From assembly GCA_004297005.1 (NCBI GenBank), contig SCVA01000002.1, positions 55,938 to 119,937 on the forward strand: DNA of 64,000 nt, written 5' to 3'. The notes under the pieces were generated by a model. The model saw nothing but the letters and a program-made list of their open reading frames with translations. It was not told the origin of the DNA and searched no databases. This document shows positions 24,466 to 33,960 of this stretch, piece by piece. Numbering within the stretch: position 1 is the first letter of the stretch; each line of letters begins with the position of its first letter. This stretch comes from Nevskiaceae bacterium. Lineage in GTDB: Bacteria > Pseudomonadota > Gammaproteobacteria > Nevskiales > Nevskiaceae. The position numbers and the translations under genes are program-made.

Positions 24466-26067
24466 ATGCCCCCCGCACCGACCAGCTCCGCAACCCCCTA
24501 TGACGTGTTGGTGCTCGGCAGCGGCGCCGCCGGCCTGTCCCTGGCCTTGCGGCTGGCGCAAAAGGGCCGCTCGGTGATGCTGGTATCCAAGGGCAAATTG
24601 GAATCCGGCTCCACGCTCTGGGCTCAGGGCGGCATCTCGGCGGTGCTGGACGAGAACGACTCGCTGGAAAACCATGTGCGCGACACCCTGGTCGCCGGCG
24701 GTGGCCTTTGCGACGAGGAGGCGGTGCGTTTCACGGTCGAGCGCGGACCGGGCTGCATCCGCTGGCTGTTGGCGCAGGGGGTGCAGTTCACCCGCGACGA
24801 GGAGGGCAAGCAGCGGCCTTTGCACCTGACCCGCGAGGGCGGCCACAGCCATCGGCGCGTCGTGCACGCCGCCGACGCCACCGGCCGTGCGGTGGAAACC
24901 ACCCTCGCCTCGCTGGCGGCGCACCACCCCAACATCACCGTGCGCGAGCGCGCGGTGGTGGTGGAGCTGATCGTCGACCGTGCCGCCAAGCGCGCCCACG
25001 GCGCCTATCTGTTCGACCGCGACAGCGGCGAGGTCGAGGCCATCGGCGCCAAGACCGTGGCGCTGTGCACCGGTGGCGCCAACCAGGTCTACCTGTATTC
25101 GAGCAATCCTTTTGGCGCCTCCGGCGACGGCATCGCCATGGCCTGGCGCGCCGGCTGCCGGGTGGCAAACATGGAGTTCATGCAGTTCCACCCGACCTGC
25201 CTGTACCACAAGGACTCGCGCAGCTTCCTGCTCACCGAGGCCTTGCGTGGCGAAGGCGGTTACCTGCGCATCCCCACCACCGGCGAGCGCTTCATGCCGC
25301 GCTTCGACTCGCGCGCCGAGCTGGCGCCGCGCGATGTCGTCGCCCGCGCCATCGACCACGAGATGAAGCGCCTGGGCCTGCGCCATGTGAATCTCGATGT
25401 CACCCACCTGCCCGCCGCCTTCATCAAGGAGCACTTCCCGACCATCTACGCACACTGCCTGGAGTTGGGTCTGAACATCACCCGGGAACCGATACCGGTG
25501 GTGCCCTCGGCGCATTTCACCTGCGGCGGCGTGATGACCGATCTCAAGGCACGCACCGAGGTCGACGGCCTCTACGCCATCGGCGAAGTCGCCTGCACCG
25601 GCCTGCACGGCGCCAATCGCCTGGCCTCTAACTCGCTGCTGGAATGTCTGGCCTTCGCCGAAGCGGCCGCCGAGGACATCGAGCAGACGCTATCCAAGCG
25701 CCCGGCGCCGCCGGCCTTGCGGCAGTGGGACGCCAGCCGGGTCACCGACTCCGACGAGGACGTGGTGGTCAGCCACAACTGGCTGGAATTGCGCACCTTC
25801 ATGTGGGACTACGTCGGCATCGTCCGCACCACCAAACGGCTGGAGCGGGCGATGAACCGGATCGAGGTGCTCAAGCGCGAGATTCAGGACTACTACGGCA
25901 ACTACAAGATCACCGCGCACCTGGTGGAGCTACGCAATCTAGTGGTCTGCGCCGAACTGATCGTGCGCTCGGCGATGCTGCGCAAGGAGTCGCGCGGTCT
26001 GCACTACACGCTCGACTATCCGCGGACCCTGCCCGAAGCGCGGCCGACCATCCTCAGCCCGCTCTGA
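24466..26067 (+). CDS. nadB: L-aspartate oxidase
   Basis: 533 residues with an N-terminal FAD Rossmann motif [18 protein letters not shown], the HTQ-like loop in [13 protein letters not shown], and the FAD-linked segments [24 protein letters not shown] and [17 protein letters not shown]. It oxidises aspartate to iminoaspartate in NAD synthesis. nadB is divergent from rpoE, as in Pseudomonas and relatives. ATG 24466 is chosen; a TTG two codons upstream is also possible. Confidence 0.96.
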   Translation: MPPAPTSSATPYDVLVLGSGAAGLSLALRLAQKGRSVMLVSKGKLESGSTLWAQGGISAVLDENDSLENHVRDTLVAGGGLCDEEAVRFTVERGPGCIRWLLAQGVQFTRDEEGKQRPLHLTREGGHSHRRVVHAADATGRAVETTLASLAAHHPNITVRERAVVVELIVDRAAKRAHGAYLFDRDSGEVEAIGAKTVALCTGGANQVYLYSSNPFGASGDGIAMAWRAGCRVANMEFMQFHPTCLYHKDSRSFLLTEALRGEGGYLRIPTTGERFMPRFDSRAELAPRDVVARAIDHEMKRLGLRHVNLDVTHLPAAFIKEHFPTIYAHCLELGLNITREPIPVVPSAHFTCGGVMTDLKARTEVDGLYAIGEVACTGLHGANRLASNSLLECLAFAEAAAEDIEQTLSKRPAPPALRQWDASRVTDSDEDVVVSHNWLELRTFMWDYVGIVRTTKRLERAMNRIEVLKREIQDYYGNYKITAHLVELRNLVVCAELIVRSAMLRKESRGLHYTLDYPRTLPEARPTILSPL

Positions 26068-26091
26068 ACACCGCCCCTGGCGACAAGGCCC

Positions 26092-26571
26092 TCAGGGCAG
26101 GCGCTCGATGCGGCAGGCGAAACAGCCGTAGGTGGGAAAGCGCGCTTGCAGATAGGCAGTGTCCGGCCGGGACAGAATCGACTCCACAGCCGCCTGCGCG
26201 GCGTCGGCCTCGACGAGGTCCGCCGCGACGATCCGCTGCTCCGCCGAGTAGGCGCGCAGCACGAAGCGCGGACCGAAGTAGGTCGTCTCGCCCCCTGGAG
26301 GCAGCGGCAGCCGATCACGCCGGACCTCTTCGGCACTCGCCTCGGCCAGCAGATATACCGGCCCGAATTCCCGGAACGGCCCGGGCTGCATGAAGGGCGT
26401 ATGGCTCGCGAGAATCAGCGCTTCCCCAGGCCGGGCCCGGCGCAACACATCACGGCAGGGCTCTCCGCCTTCGGCAATCAGGCGCTCGACCGGCTGGCCG
26501 AGATCATCCAGGCCTTCCTCACGCGTCCGGCGCAGGAATTTTCCGGGCAGACTCGCGATCCAGATCTTCAT
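26092..26571 (-). CDS. DUF1203 family protein
   Basis: 159 residues from ATG 26571 (MKIWIASLPGKFLRRTREEG). The pattern CRDVLRRARPGEALILASHTPF, then GPFREFGPVYL and YFGPRFVLRAY, ending in HxxYGCFACRIERL-like sequence, is that of the DUF1203 family. No known function. It ends 24 bp before the nadB end (convergent) and follows ogt. Confidence 0.75.
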   Translation of the reverse strand: MKIWIASLPGKFLRRTREEGLDDLGQPVERLIAEGGEPCRDVLRRARPGEALILASHTPFMQPGPFREFGPVYLLAEASAEEVRRDRLPLPPGGETTYFGPRFVLRAYSAEQRIVAADLVEADAAQAAVESILSRPDTAYLQARFPTYGCFACRIERLP

Positions 26572-26579
26572 GGCCAGGC

Positions 26580-27077
26580 TCAGTCGAACAGCGTCTTGCT
26601 GCGGAAGCGCGCTTCGTGCGCGAGCAGCCACTTCTTGCGCTCGATGCCGCCGCCGAAGCCGGTCATGGAGCCGTCGGCGCCAATCACCCGGTGACAGGGC
26701 ACGATGACCGGAATTGGGTTTCTGCCATTGGCGAGACCCACCGCACGCACCGCCTTGTAGTCACCGATCAGCCGCGCCTGCTCGCCGTAGCTGCGGGTCT
26801 CGCCGAACGGGATTTCCAGCAACGCCGCCCAGACCCTTTGCTGAAACTCGGTCCCCTTGGGACTTATCGGCAGATCGAAGTCGGTGCGCGTGCCCGCGAA
26901 GTACTCCTCCAACTGGCGACGTGCCATCAGCAGCGCCGTATCGGCGTCGTCGCGACGCCAACCCTCGCGGTCTGGCGGGTAGCGATTGTCCTCGAACAGC
27001 ACCCCGGTCAGGCGTCCGCCGACGGCGGACAGCGTCAGCTCTCCGACCGGGCTGGTGATGGTTGTGTAAATGGTCAT
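26580..27077 (-). CDS. ogt: methylated-DNA--protein-cysteine methyltransferase
   Basis: 165 residues. The alkyl-accepting cysteine is in IPVIVPCHRVIG. The RAVGLANGRN and GFGGGIERKKWLLAHE segments complete the O6-methylguanine-binding and Arg-finger region. It repairs O6-alkylguanine in one suicidal transfer. It is paired with the upstream Ada/AlkA fusion, which itself lacks this domain. Confidence 0.94.
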   Translation of the reverse strand: MTIYTTITSPVGELTLSAVGGRLTGVLFEDNRYPPDREGWRRDDADTALLMARRQLEEYFAGTRTDFDLPISPKGTEFQQRVWAALLEIPFGETRSYGEQARLIGDYKAVRAVGLANGRNPIPVIVPCHRVIGADGSMTGFGGGIERKKWLLAHEARFRSKTLFD

Positions 27078-27098
27078 TGCAACTCCTGTTTAACTACC

Positions 27099-27198
27099 CC
27101 CTCCCCCGCTCGCGGGGGAGGGTTGGGACGGGGGCGTTCTGACTCGCACACTCCGGCGAGCAAAGCCCCCATCCCGGCCTTTCCCCGCCAGCGGGGAA
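27099..27198. repeat. REP/MITE-like double hairpin between ogt and the alkA fusion
   Basis: Two perfect stems, CTCCCCCGC/GCGGGGGAG (about 27099-27122) and TTCCCCGC/GCGGGGAA (27181-27198), flank an outer inverted pair GGGACGGGGGC (27125-27135) and GCCCCCATCCC (27165-27175) with one mismatch. This is the shape of dispersed palindromic elements in proteobacterial intergenic spaces. It lies between two co-directional repair genes and may act as a partial terminator or mRNA stabiliser. Confidence 0.6.
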
Positions 27199-27209
27199 GG
27201 AGAAAAACT

Positions 27210-28673
27210 TCAGCCTCCCTGCGCCAGCGAACGCCAAAAATGAATGGCCGCGTAGGCACGCCAGGGCCGCCAGGCTTCGGCGGCTACACGCAGGGCGCGG
27301 GCATTGGGCGCGGCCACCGCCTTGAGCAGACCGAGGTCGCCGTCCGGAAAGGCATCGGGCCAGCCGAGCGCCCGCATCGCCACGTAATGCGCGGTCCAGG
27401 GACCGATGCCGGGCAGCTCCTGCATCGCCGCCAGTGTCACCTCGGGATCGACGCCCGGTTCCAGACGCAGTTGGCCCCCGGCCATCGCCTGCGCCAGCCG
27501 CTGCACGGTCTCCGCGCGCCGGCTGGTCAGGCCCAGTTCGATCAGCGCCTGCCTTGGCGCTTCGGCGACGCGCTCGGCAGTCGGCGCGTGGTAGCGCAGC
27601 TCGGCGAACGGCGTCTGCGCCGGCTCGCCGTAGCGCGCGGCGAAACGGCCGAACAGCGTGGTCGCCGCCTTCACCGTCACCTGCTGGCCGAGCACCGCGC
27701 GCAGCGCCAGTTCAAAGCCATCGAAGGCACCGGGCACGCGCAGCCCCGGCGTCGCCTGCAACAGCGGCGCCAGGCGCGTGTCGCGCCCCAGTTGCGCGGC
27801 GATCACCTCGGGATTGGCGTCGAGATCGAACAGCCGGCGCAGGCGCTGCAAGGTGGTGCCGAGCACCGGCAGCAGACTGGCGCTGAGCTGCACCCGCAGT
27901 TGCGGTCGCGCCGCCTCGGCATCCGGCCGCACCGCGAGCCAGCCACGCTGGCCGTCGACGCAGGCGGTACGCAGATAGCGCTCGCCGACTGCCGCCTCGA
28001 CCCCGGCGGCACCCCGGCCGGTCAGGAAGTCCAGCAGCGCCGGCCAGGCCAGTGGCGGCCGGTAGGCGAGGCGCAGCTCGATGCTGTCCGGCACGGTTTC
28101 CGTAGCCCGTTCCGGCGCGGCCTTGCGCAAGCCTCCGGGCGCGAGGCCGTAGCGCGACTGGAACAACTGGTTGAAGCGGCGCAGGCTGCCAAAGCCGGCC
28201 GTCTGCGCGACCACCGTCATCGGCAGCGCGGTATCGGTCAAGAGCTGCTTGGCGAGCAGCAGGCGCCGGGTCTGCGCGAGATCCACCGGCGAGGCGCCGG
28301 TCGCCTCCTCGACAACGCGGCGCAGATGGCGCTCGCTGACCCCCAGCTCGGCGGCGAGCGCCGTCAGACTCACGGCATCCAGGGCCCCGGCCTCGATGCG
28401 CGCGCAGGCCTGCCGCGCGAGCCGGTCCGGCGCGTCCATCGGCGCCAGCCCGGGCGCGAGTTCCGGCCGGCAGCGCAGGCAGGGCCGGTAGCCGGCGCGT
28501 TCGGCGGCGGCGGCGTGGGGGAAGAAGTCGCAATTGGCGGCGCGCGGCGTGCGCGCCGGGCACACCGGCCGGCAGTAAATGCCGGTGCTGCTGACGCCGA
28601 CGTAGAAGCGGCCGTCGAAGCGCGCGTCGCGCGCCTGCAAGGCTTGGTGGCAACTGGCGAGATCGAGTTTCAT
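27210..28673 (-). CDS. alkA: Ada-type regulator fused to AlkA 3-methyladenine DNA glycosylase
   Basis: 487 residues from ATG 28673. Domain order: Ada methylphosphotriester-binding N-domain with the metal cysteines in CRPVCPARTP and CLRC (about 30-75); AraC-type helix-turn-helix (about 90-175, ending FGSLRRFNQLFQSRYG); AlkA N-domain; HhH-GPD glycosylase (about 300-480) with the hairpin LPGIGPWTAHYVAMRALGWPDAFPDGDLGL containing the catalytic Asp. The protein would sense methyl damage, activate repair genes and excise 3-methyladenine. The ogt gene follows. The usual Ada methyltransferase domain is missing, so ogt supplies it in trans. Confidence 0.92.
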   Translation of the reverse strand: MKLDLASCHQALQARDARFDGRFYVGVSSTGIYCRPVCPARTPRAANCDFFPHAAAAERAGYRPCLRCRPELAPGLAPMDAPDRLARQACARIEAGALDAVSLTALAAELGVSERHLRRVVEEATGASPVDLAQTRRLLLAKQLLTDTALPMTVVAQTAGFGSLRRFNQLFQSRYGLAPGGLRKAAPERATETVPDSIELRLAYRPPLAWPALLDFLTGRGAAGVEAAVGERYLRTACVDGQRGWLAVRPDAEAARPQLRVQLSASLLPVLGTTLQRLRRLFDLDANPEVIAAQLGRDTRLAPLLQATPGLRVPGAFDGFELALRAVLGQQVTVKAATTLFGRFAARYGEPAQTPFAELRYHAPTAERVAEAPRQALIELGLTSRRAETVQRLAQAMAGGQLRLEPGVDPEVTLAAMQELPGIGPWTAHYVAMRALGWPDAFPDGDLGLLKAVAAPNARALRVAAEAWRPWRAYAAIHFWRSLAQGG

Positions 28674-28740
28674 CGCCGCCAGTGTAGGCGGGACCGCGAT
28701 CCGCATTCGCCGTTTTCGGACACGTGAGTGGGGCTGTCGT

Positions 28741-28797
28741 GGATTGCCTTGAATGGCAATCCAGGCCACGAACGCCGCGCCGGCTTGCCCGGCGCGG
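28741..28797. terminator. two stem-loops after ygfX
   Basis: GGATTGCC-TTGAAT-GGCAATCC (28741-28762) and CCGCGCCGG-loop-CCGGCGCGG (28775-28797) are perfect stems. On the minus strand they lie immediately after the ygfX stop and before the alkA fusion gene, a sensible place for a terminator of the sdh operon. No T-tract follows. Confidence 0.45.
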
Positions 28798-28802
28798 AAC
28801 GC

Positions 28803-29231
28803 TCAATCCGCCGTACTCAGACGCGCGCGCAATCGCCTCAACAGCTCCGGATCGGCCTCGTCGCCACCGATCAGGCGCGTACGGTGACCGCCGCCTTCAA
28901 GCCGGAAACGCAGCAGCAGCAATCGCGGATAGCGCAAGCTTCCGGCCTCCAATTCGGCCGACAGCGGCCGGTCGGCGGCCTCGTACACGCTCCAGCGGCC
29001 GTCGGCCTGCCAGACCAGCCGCCGCAGCGCCCGCCGGCCGAAGCCGAACACGGCATGGCGGCGCAGGGAGAACCAGCTCAGCGCCAGCGCCGCGATCAGC
29101 AGCGCCATGGGCAGGCCCGGCTGCATGGCGAAGGGTATCAGCGCCAATGGCAACACATGCAGCGTCGACAGCCACTTCAGCAGTTTCAGCGAAGGCCGCA
29201 GCGAAACGTCAACGGTAGTTTCGAAACTCAA
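28803..29231 (-). CDS. ygfX: YgfX/CptA-family membrane protein
   Basis: 142 residues: two close membrane segments (about 17-60, STLHVLPLALIPFAM and ALLIAALALSWFSL) followed by a cytoplasmic beta-rich part (WQADGRWSVYEAADRPLSAEL). This is the pattern of YgfX (CptA), the partner of SdhE in E. coli. It overlaps the sdhE end by 23 bp. A role as a toxin acting on cytoskeletal proteins has been proposed for E. coli YgfX; whether it holds here is unknown. Confidence 0.8.
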   Translation of the reverse strand: MSFETTVDVSLRPSLKLLKWLSTLHVLPLALIPFAMQPGLPMALLIAALALSWFSLRRHAVFGFGRRALRRLVWQADGRWSVYEAADRPLSAELEAGSLRYPRLLLLRFRLEGGGHRTRLIGGDEADPELLRRLRARLSTAD

Positions 29232-29445
29232 GGATGACCTCGGCGAATTCGGCGGGCGGCTCCTCGAAGCCCATCGCCCAGGCGTAGATATCCGGCTCCT
29301 GTGGCCCGTCGAGCAGCGCCAAAAACGCCGCGCGCTCGGCCGCCGGCGCGACCGGATAACGGTGCTGGTAGTAGCGGCCGAACATGACGTCCAGCTCCTT
29401 CATGCCCCGGCGTAGCAGCCAGGCGATACGGCGCTCGTCGGTCAT
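29209..29445 (-). CDS. sdhE: FAD assembly factor SdhE
   Basis: 78 residues from ATG 29445. The conserved LLRRGMKELDVMFGRYY block (RGMKELD) and the end EPDIYAWAMGFEEPP identify SdhE. It promotes covalent FAD attachment to SdhA, whose gene is 1.5 kb upstream in the same direction. The frame is open further upstream, but that is shadow of the YcgR-like gene. Confidence 0.93.
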   Translation of the reverse strand: MTDERRIAWLLRRGMKELDVMFGRYYQHRYPVAPAAERAAFLALLDGPQEPDIYAWAMGFEEPPAEFAEVILEFRNYR

Positions 29446-30116
29446 GACGCGCCGTCCTGATGCGCCGATGGCAGGCCGGCCAGATAGCCGCCGAGATACG
29501 CCCGCAAGGCCAGCGCCGCGAGCGTCGGCACTGCCTGGAACTCCAGGCCGTAGCGACGGCGCGTGGTGCCCGGCTCGGGATGGTCGGCATTGCGGATCAC
29601 CGCCGTCAGCTCCAATGTCTGCGCGTCGAGGTCGGGAAAATCCAGCACGAAGCACAGGCGCAGGGTCTGCCCCGGACGAAGCGCTTCGCCCTCAATCTCC
29701 ACCATGGCTCCTCGGGACCCGAGGTCACCCAGTGCTCCCTGCAATTCACCACCACCGGTGGGGAACAGGCGCACCGGCAGCCGCAGAGCCAGGCGCGGCG
29801 CGCCGCGCACCTGCACGTTCTGCACCTCGGTGGGATAGGTCAGATGCAGGTAGCGATACGGCTGCGTCGCGTACTTGAGCAGCGAGGTCTTGAAGCCAAC
29901 GGCATTGGTGCCGACAAAGGTCCGGGCGACCAGCGGTTCGTCCTGCATGAACGCCACCGGACGGCCTTCCTGCTCGGGCGCGGTGACCAGCAGACTGCGC
30001 CCGGGACAGAGCCCGATCAGCCGCACCTGGTAGCGCGTCGGGCCACCGACCGCGGATTGCAGTTGCAGAGCCGACCCGATCGCCAGGTCCAGCTCGACCG
30101 CGGCCGGCTTGCTCAA
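29442..30116 (-). CDS. YcgR-like PilZ-domain c-di-GMP protein
   Basis: 224 residues: an N-terminal YcgR-type beta domain (about 10-100, with FVGTNAVGFKTSLLKYA) and a C-terminal PilZ domain starting at RGAPRLALRLPV (the RxxxR motif). The second PilZ motif D/NxSxxG reads DLGSRG, with Gly for Ser at position 3. It probably binds c-di-GMP and slows motility or adjusts the envelope, but no flagellar gene is in the window. The start is TTG 30116, 4 bp after the sdhB stop, and it overlaps sdhE by 4 bp. It is a stranger within the succinate dehydrogenase operon. Confidence 0.72.
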   Translation of the reverse strand: MSKPAAVELDLAIGSALQLQSAVGGPTRYQVRLIGLCPGRSLLVTAPEQEGRPVAFMQDEPLVARTFVGTNAVGFKTSLLKYATQPYRYLHLTYPTEVQNVQVRGAPRLALRLPVRLFPTGGGELQGALGDLGSRGAMVEIEGEALRPGQTLRLCFVLDFPDLDAQTLELTAVIRNADHPEPGTTRRRYGLEFQAVPTLAALALRAYLGGYLAGLPSAHQDGAS

Positions 30117-30120
30117 GCGC

Positions 30121-30903
30121 TTAGACCGTGCGCTCGACCATCATCTTCTTGGTCTCGGCGATCGCCTTCGCCGGGTTCAGACCCTTGGGGCAGGTCTTGG
30201 TGCAATTCATGATGGTGTGGCAGCGGTACAGCTTGAACGGATCTTCCAGCGCGTCGAGACGCTCGCCGGTGGCCTCGTCGCGGCTGTCGATCAGCCAGCG
30301 GTAGGCCTGTAGCAGGATCGCGGGGCCGAGGTAGCGGTCGCTGTTCCACCAGTAGCTCGGGCAACTGGTCGAGCAGCAGGCGCAGAGGATGCACTCGTAC
30401 AGGCCGTCGATCTTGGCGCGGTCCTCTTCCGACTGCAGCCGCTCGCGGGTCGGCGCCGGGCTGTCGGTCTTCAGCCAGGGCTCGATGGAGGCGAGCTGGG
30501 CGTAGAAGTGGGTCATGTCCGGCACCAGATCCTTGATCACCGGCATGTGCGGCAGCGGGTAGATCTTGACCTCGCCCTTCACCTCGTCGCAGCCCTTGAT
30601 GCAGGCCAGCGTGTTGGTGCCATCGATGTTCATCGCGCAGCTGCCGCAGATGCCTTCGCGGCAGGAGCGGCGGAAGGTCAGGGTCGGGTCGACCTCGTTC
30701 TTGATCTTGATCAGCGCGTCGAGAACCATCGGGCCGCAGGCCGCCATGTCCACCTCGTAGGTGTCCACGCGCGGGTTGGCGCCGCTGTCCGGGTCGTAGC
30801 GGTAGATGCTGAACTTGCGCGGCTTCTTGGCGCCGGGCGCCGCGAAGGTCTTGCCGGCCTTCTTGTCGATGGTGGAATTCTTGGGCAGCGTGAACTGGGC
30901 CAT
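30121..30903 (-). CDS. sdhB: succinate dehydrogenase iron-sulfur subunit
   Basis: 260 residues with the [2Fe-2S] site [12 protein letters not shown] plus C101 (Cys81, 86, 89, 101), then [17 protein letters not shown] and [17 protein letters not shown] for the [4Fe-4S] and [3Fe-4S] clusters. It passes electrons from SdhA FAD to ubiquinone in complex II. It follows sdhA by 27 bp. Confidence 0.97.
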   Translation of the reverse strand: MAQFTLPKNSTIDKKAGKTFAAPGAKKPRKFSIYRYDPDSGANPRVDTYEVDMAACGPMVLDALIKIKNEVDPTLTFRRSCREGICGSCAMNIDGTNTLACIKGCDEVKGEVKIYPLPHMPVIKDLVPDMTHFYAQLASIEPWLKTDSPAPTRERLQSEEDRAKIDGLYECILCACCSTSCPSYWWNSDRYLGPAILLQAYRWLIDSRDEATGERLDALEDPFKLYRCHTIMNCTKTCPKGLNPAKAIAETKKMMVERTV

Positions 30904-30930
30904 GGGTCTGTTCGTCCTGTGTGCCGTTGA

Positions 30931-32763
30931 TTAGTAGACGCGCTTCTGGGGCTCGACATAGTGCATCTCGTCGTCGAGCGTGTAGGTGTGCACCGGGCGG
31001 GTGTCGAGCTTCACCTCGGTGTCGCTGGTGCGCCAGGCCAGGCTGTGCTTCATCCAGTTGACGTCATCGCGCTCGGGGATGTCATCGAGCGCGTGGGCGC
31101 CGCGTGATTCCTTGCGCGCCGCGCCGCTGGCGATGGTCAGCAGGGCATTGGCCAGCAGGTTGTCCAGCTCCAGGGTCTCGACCAGATCGCTGTTCCAGAT
31201 CATCGAGCGGTCGGAAACCTTCACGTCGTTGAACGAGTTGCAGGTCTTCTGCAGCTTGGCCAAACCCTCTTCCATCGAGGGGATGGTGCGGAACACGGCC
31301 GCGTGGGTCTGCATGATCTTCTGCATCTCCAGGCGCACGTCGGCGGTCGAGCGGCTGCCGTTGGCGTGGCGCAGCTTGTCGAAGCGGGCCAGCGAGGCCT
31401 CCTCGCTCTTGCCGCCGCGGCTGCCGTTGAGCAGCTTGTGCGGGGCGCCCTTGGGGGTGATCTTGGCGGCCTGGATGGCGGCGGCACGACCGAACACGAC
31501 GAGGTCGAGCAGGCTGTTGGAACCGAGGCGGTTGGCGCCGTGCACCGACACGCAAGCGGCTTCGCCGACCGCCATCAGGCCGGGCACCACGGTGTCCGGA
31601 TTGCCGCTCTTCAGCGTCACCACTTCACCGGTGTACAGGGTCGGGATGCCACCCATGTTGTAGTGCACGGTGGGGATGACCGGGATCGGCTCCTTGGTCA
31701 CATCGACGCCGGCAAAAATCTTCGCGGACTCGGAGATGCCCGGCAGCTTGGCGTGCAGCATCTCGGGCGGCAGGTGCTCCAGATGCAGATGGATGTGGTC
31801 GGCTTCGGCGCCGATGCCGCGTCCTTCGCGGATTTCCATCGTCATCGAGCGCGACACCACGTCACGCGAGGCGAGATCCTTGCGGTTGGGCGCGTAGCGC
31901 TCCATGAAGCGCTCGCCCTTGGAGTTGGTGAGGTAACCGCCCTCGCCGCGCGCGCCTTCGGTGATGAGGCAGCCGGAGCCGTAGATGCCGGTCGGGTGGA
32001 ACTGCACGAACTCCATATCCTGCAGCGGCAGGCCGGCGCGCGCGACCATGGCATTGCCGTCGCCGGTGCAGGTGTGCGCCGAGGTGGCGGAGAAGTAGGC
32101 GCGGCCGTAGCCGCCGGTGGCGAGAATCACCTGATGCGCGCGGAAGCGGTGCAACTGCCCCGTGCTCATGTCCCAGGCCAGCACGCCCTTGCAGGAGCCA
32201 TCGTCGTCCATGATCAGGTCGATGGCGAAATACTCGATGTAGAACTGCGCCTTGCACTTGAGCGACTGCTGATACAGCGTGTGCAGGATGGCATGACCGG
32301 TGCGGTCGGCGGCGGCGCAGGTGCGCTGCGCGGTGCCCTTGCCCCAGTGCGTGGTCATGCCGCCGAAGGGGCGCTGGTAGATCTTGCCTTCCGGGGTGCG
32401 CGAGAACGGCACGCCGTAGTGCTCCAGCTCGATGATCGCGGGGATCGCCTCGCGGCACATGTACTGGATGGCGTCCTGGTCGCCCAGCCAGTCCGAACCC
32501 TTGACGGTGTCGTACATATGCCACTGCCAGGAGTCATCGCCCATGTTGCCGAGCGCGGCGGAGATGCCGCCCTGCGCCGCAACGGTGTGCGAACGGGTCG
32601 GAAAGACCTTGGTGATGTTGGCGGTCTTCAGACCAGCTTCGGCGAGGCCGAGCGTGGCGCGCAGGCCGGCGCCGCCGGCGCCAACCACCACCACGTCGTA
32701 CTCGTGGTGGACGATGTCATAGGCCGGACCAGTCTTGGTCGGGGTGGAGGAAGCGTCTGCCAT
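30931..32763 (-). CDS. sdhA: succinate dehydrogenase flavoprotein subunit
   Basis: 610 residues with the FAD fold [19 protein letters not shown], the covalent-FAD histidine in [11 protein letters not shown] (His59), and active-site segments [21 protein letters not shown] and [16 protein letters not shown]. It oxidises succinate to fumarate. It sits in the sdhC-sdhD-sdhA-sdhB order. Confidence 0.97.
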   Translation of the reverse strand: MADASSTPTKTGPAYDIVHHEYDVVVVGAGGAGLRATLGLAEAGLKTANITKVFPTRSHTVAAQGGISAALGNMGDDSWQWHMYDTVKGSDWLGDQDAIQYMCREAIPAIIELEHYGVPFSRTPEGKIYQRPFGGMTTHWGKGTAQRTCAAADRTGHAILHTLYQQSLKCKAQFYIEYFAIDLIMDDDGSCKGVLAWDMSTGQLHRFRAHQVILATGGYGRAYFSATSAHTCTGDGNAMVARAGLPLQDMEFVQFHPTGIYGSGCLITEGARGEGGYLTNSKGERFMERYAPNRKDLASRDVVSRSMTMEIREGRGIGAEADHIHLHLEHLPPEMLHAKLPGISESAKIFAGVDVTKEPIPVIPTVHYNMGGIPTLYTGEVVTLKSGNPDTVVPGLMAVGEAACVSVHGANRLGSNSLLDLVVFGRAAAIQAAKITPKGAPHKLLNGSRGGKSEEASLARFDKLRHANGSRSTADVRLEMQKIMQTHAAVFRTIPSMEEGLAKLQKTCNSFNDVKVSDRSMIWNSDLVETLELDNLLANALLTIASGAARKESRGAHALDDIPERDDVNWMKHSLAWRTSDTEVKLDTRPVHTYTLDDEMHYVEPQKRVY

Positions 32764-32788
32764 GGGAGTTCTCGGATTCTGGTAAGGA

Positions 32789-33166
32789 TCAGGCCAGCGC
32801 GATCTTCAGCACCGCGAAGATGCCGGCGACCGCGGCGATGGCATGCACGAACTTGGACAGCAGCAGCGCGACGATCTTGGTGCCGTCGGCGGCGATGTAG
32901 TCCTCGATCACCACCTGCACACCGAGCACGGAGTGGTACAGCGCACAGGCGATGAACAGCACCAGGGTGACGGCCACGGAAGGCGCATGCACCCACCAGC
33001 GCACGACTTCGTAGCTGCCGGAGGGAAGCTGCGCGAGCGAATAGACGAACCAGAGCACCAGCGGGATGAGCGCGACGGCGGTGACGCGCTGCACCCAGAA
33101 ATGGTGGGTGCCTTCCTTGGCGGAGCCGAGGCCGCGGGCGCGGCCGAGTGGGGAACGGTAGGACAT
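32789..33166 (-). CDS. sdhD: succinate dehydrogenase membrane anchor
   Basis: 125 residues with three hydrophobic helices (about 32-50, 60-78, 97-115). [16 protein letters not shown] resembles the SdhD heme/quinone side, and the haem-ligand histidine would be in [19 protein letters not shown]. It lies 13 bp after sdhC. Confidence 0.9.
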   Translation of the reverse strand: MSYRSPLGRARGLGSAKEGTHHFWVQRVTAVALIPLVLWFVYSLAQLPSGSYEVVRWWVHAPSVAVTLVLFIACALYHSVLGVQVVIEDYIAADGTKIVALLLSKFVHAIAAVAGIFAVLKIALA

Positions 33167-33179
33167 GGTCGGGCTCCGC

Positions 33180-33590
33180 TTAAACCAGGGTGAGTACGAA
33201 CACGCCGGCGGTGAGGCCGAGCGAGGCGAAGATCACGGCGTAGCCGGTCTTCTCGGCGGTGGGCATGTCCAGGCCCTTGCCCAGATCCCACATCAGGTGA
33301 CGGATGCCGTTGCAGAAGTGATAGAGCAGCGACCAGGTAAAGGCGAAGATCAACAGCTTGCCGTACCAGGCGGCGAGATGCGGCGCGATCAGCGCGTAGC
33401 ACTCGGGGCCCGAGGCCAGGCAGCTCAACCAGACCACCAGCAGCAGCGCGCCGAAGCTCAGACCCAGGCCGGTGAGGCGGTGGGTGATCGACAGCATCGA
33501 GGTCATCTGCGGCTTGTAGTACGGCCCGATCATGAACGGCGACAGCGGCCGTGCGGCATTCGCGGGTTTGGAGCTTGCTGGAGTGCTCAT
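33180..33590 (-). CDS. sdhC: succinate dehydrogenase cytochrome b556 subunit
   Basis: 136 residues with three membrane helices. PYYKPQMTSMLSITHRLTGLGL carries the SxxHR-like quinone region, and LLYHFCNGIRHLMWDLG carries the haem histidine. It begins the sdhCDAB operon. Confidence 0.92.
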   Translation of the reverse strand: MSTPASSKPANAARPLSPFMIGPYYKPQMTSMLSITHRLTGLGLSFGALLLVVWLSCLASGPECYALIAPHLAAWYGKLLIFAFTWSLLYHFCNGIRHLMWDLGKGLDMPTAEKTGYAVIFASLGLTAGVFVLTLV

Positions 33591-33626
33591 GGGCTCTCTT
33601 GCTGGTGGTGTTGGGGAGTGATGCGG

Positions 33627-33854
33627 CTAGAAGTCGATGCAGCGACCGTTCTTTTCCCAGTCGCCGTAGCGGGTCGGGTCCGGGCCGTCGCGGCGCCCGC
33701 CGATCTCGACCAGGCGCTCGTGCGGGCTGACGACGGGTTGTTCGGCGACTTTCTCGGCAGCCAGCAGATCTTCGAGGCGGATCACCGCGCCGGCGTCTTC
33801 AGGATCGACCGGGAGGATCTCGGGAGGCTTGACGCGGATGGGGCTGGCAGACAC
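33627..33854 (-). CDS. SDHAF4-like DUF1674 protein
   Basis: 75 residues ending in RYGDWEKNGRCIDF, the hallmark of the DUF1674/SDHAF4 family. In eukaryotes SDHAF4 binds the flavinated SDHA subunit before complex II assembly. Its place directly upstream of sdhC supports the same role. The N-terminal half is proline- and acid-rich and probably unstructured. A bacterial role is inferred. Confidence 0.85.
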   Translation of the reverse strand: MSASPIRVKPPEILPVDPEDAGAVIRLEDLLAAEKVAEQPVVSPHERLVEIGGRRDGPDPTRYGDWEKNGRCIDF

Positions 33855-33960
33855 GTCGTGACCGTGGTTCTGGCGGGCTGAAAAAGCGAGCTAGTGTGAC
33901 AAAATCGGGACCCTTGGCGCAATGCAGCAATTTCGCGAGCGCAGTCCAAGTCCGGGTTTC

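Noticed and set aside
26616..28727. 703-codon plus-strand frame over ogt and alkA
   Set aside because: Arg/Gln/Ala-rich antisense shadow of the two repair genes.
31303..32955. 550-codon plus-strand frame over sdhA/sdhD
   Set aside because: Antisense shadow; sdhA covers it with all family motifs.
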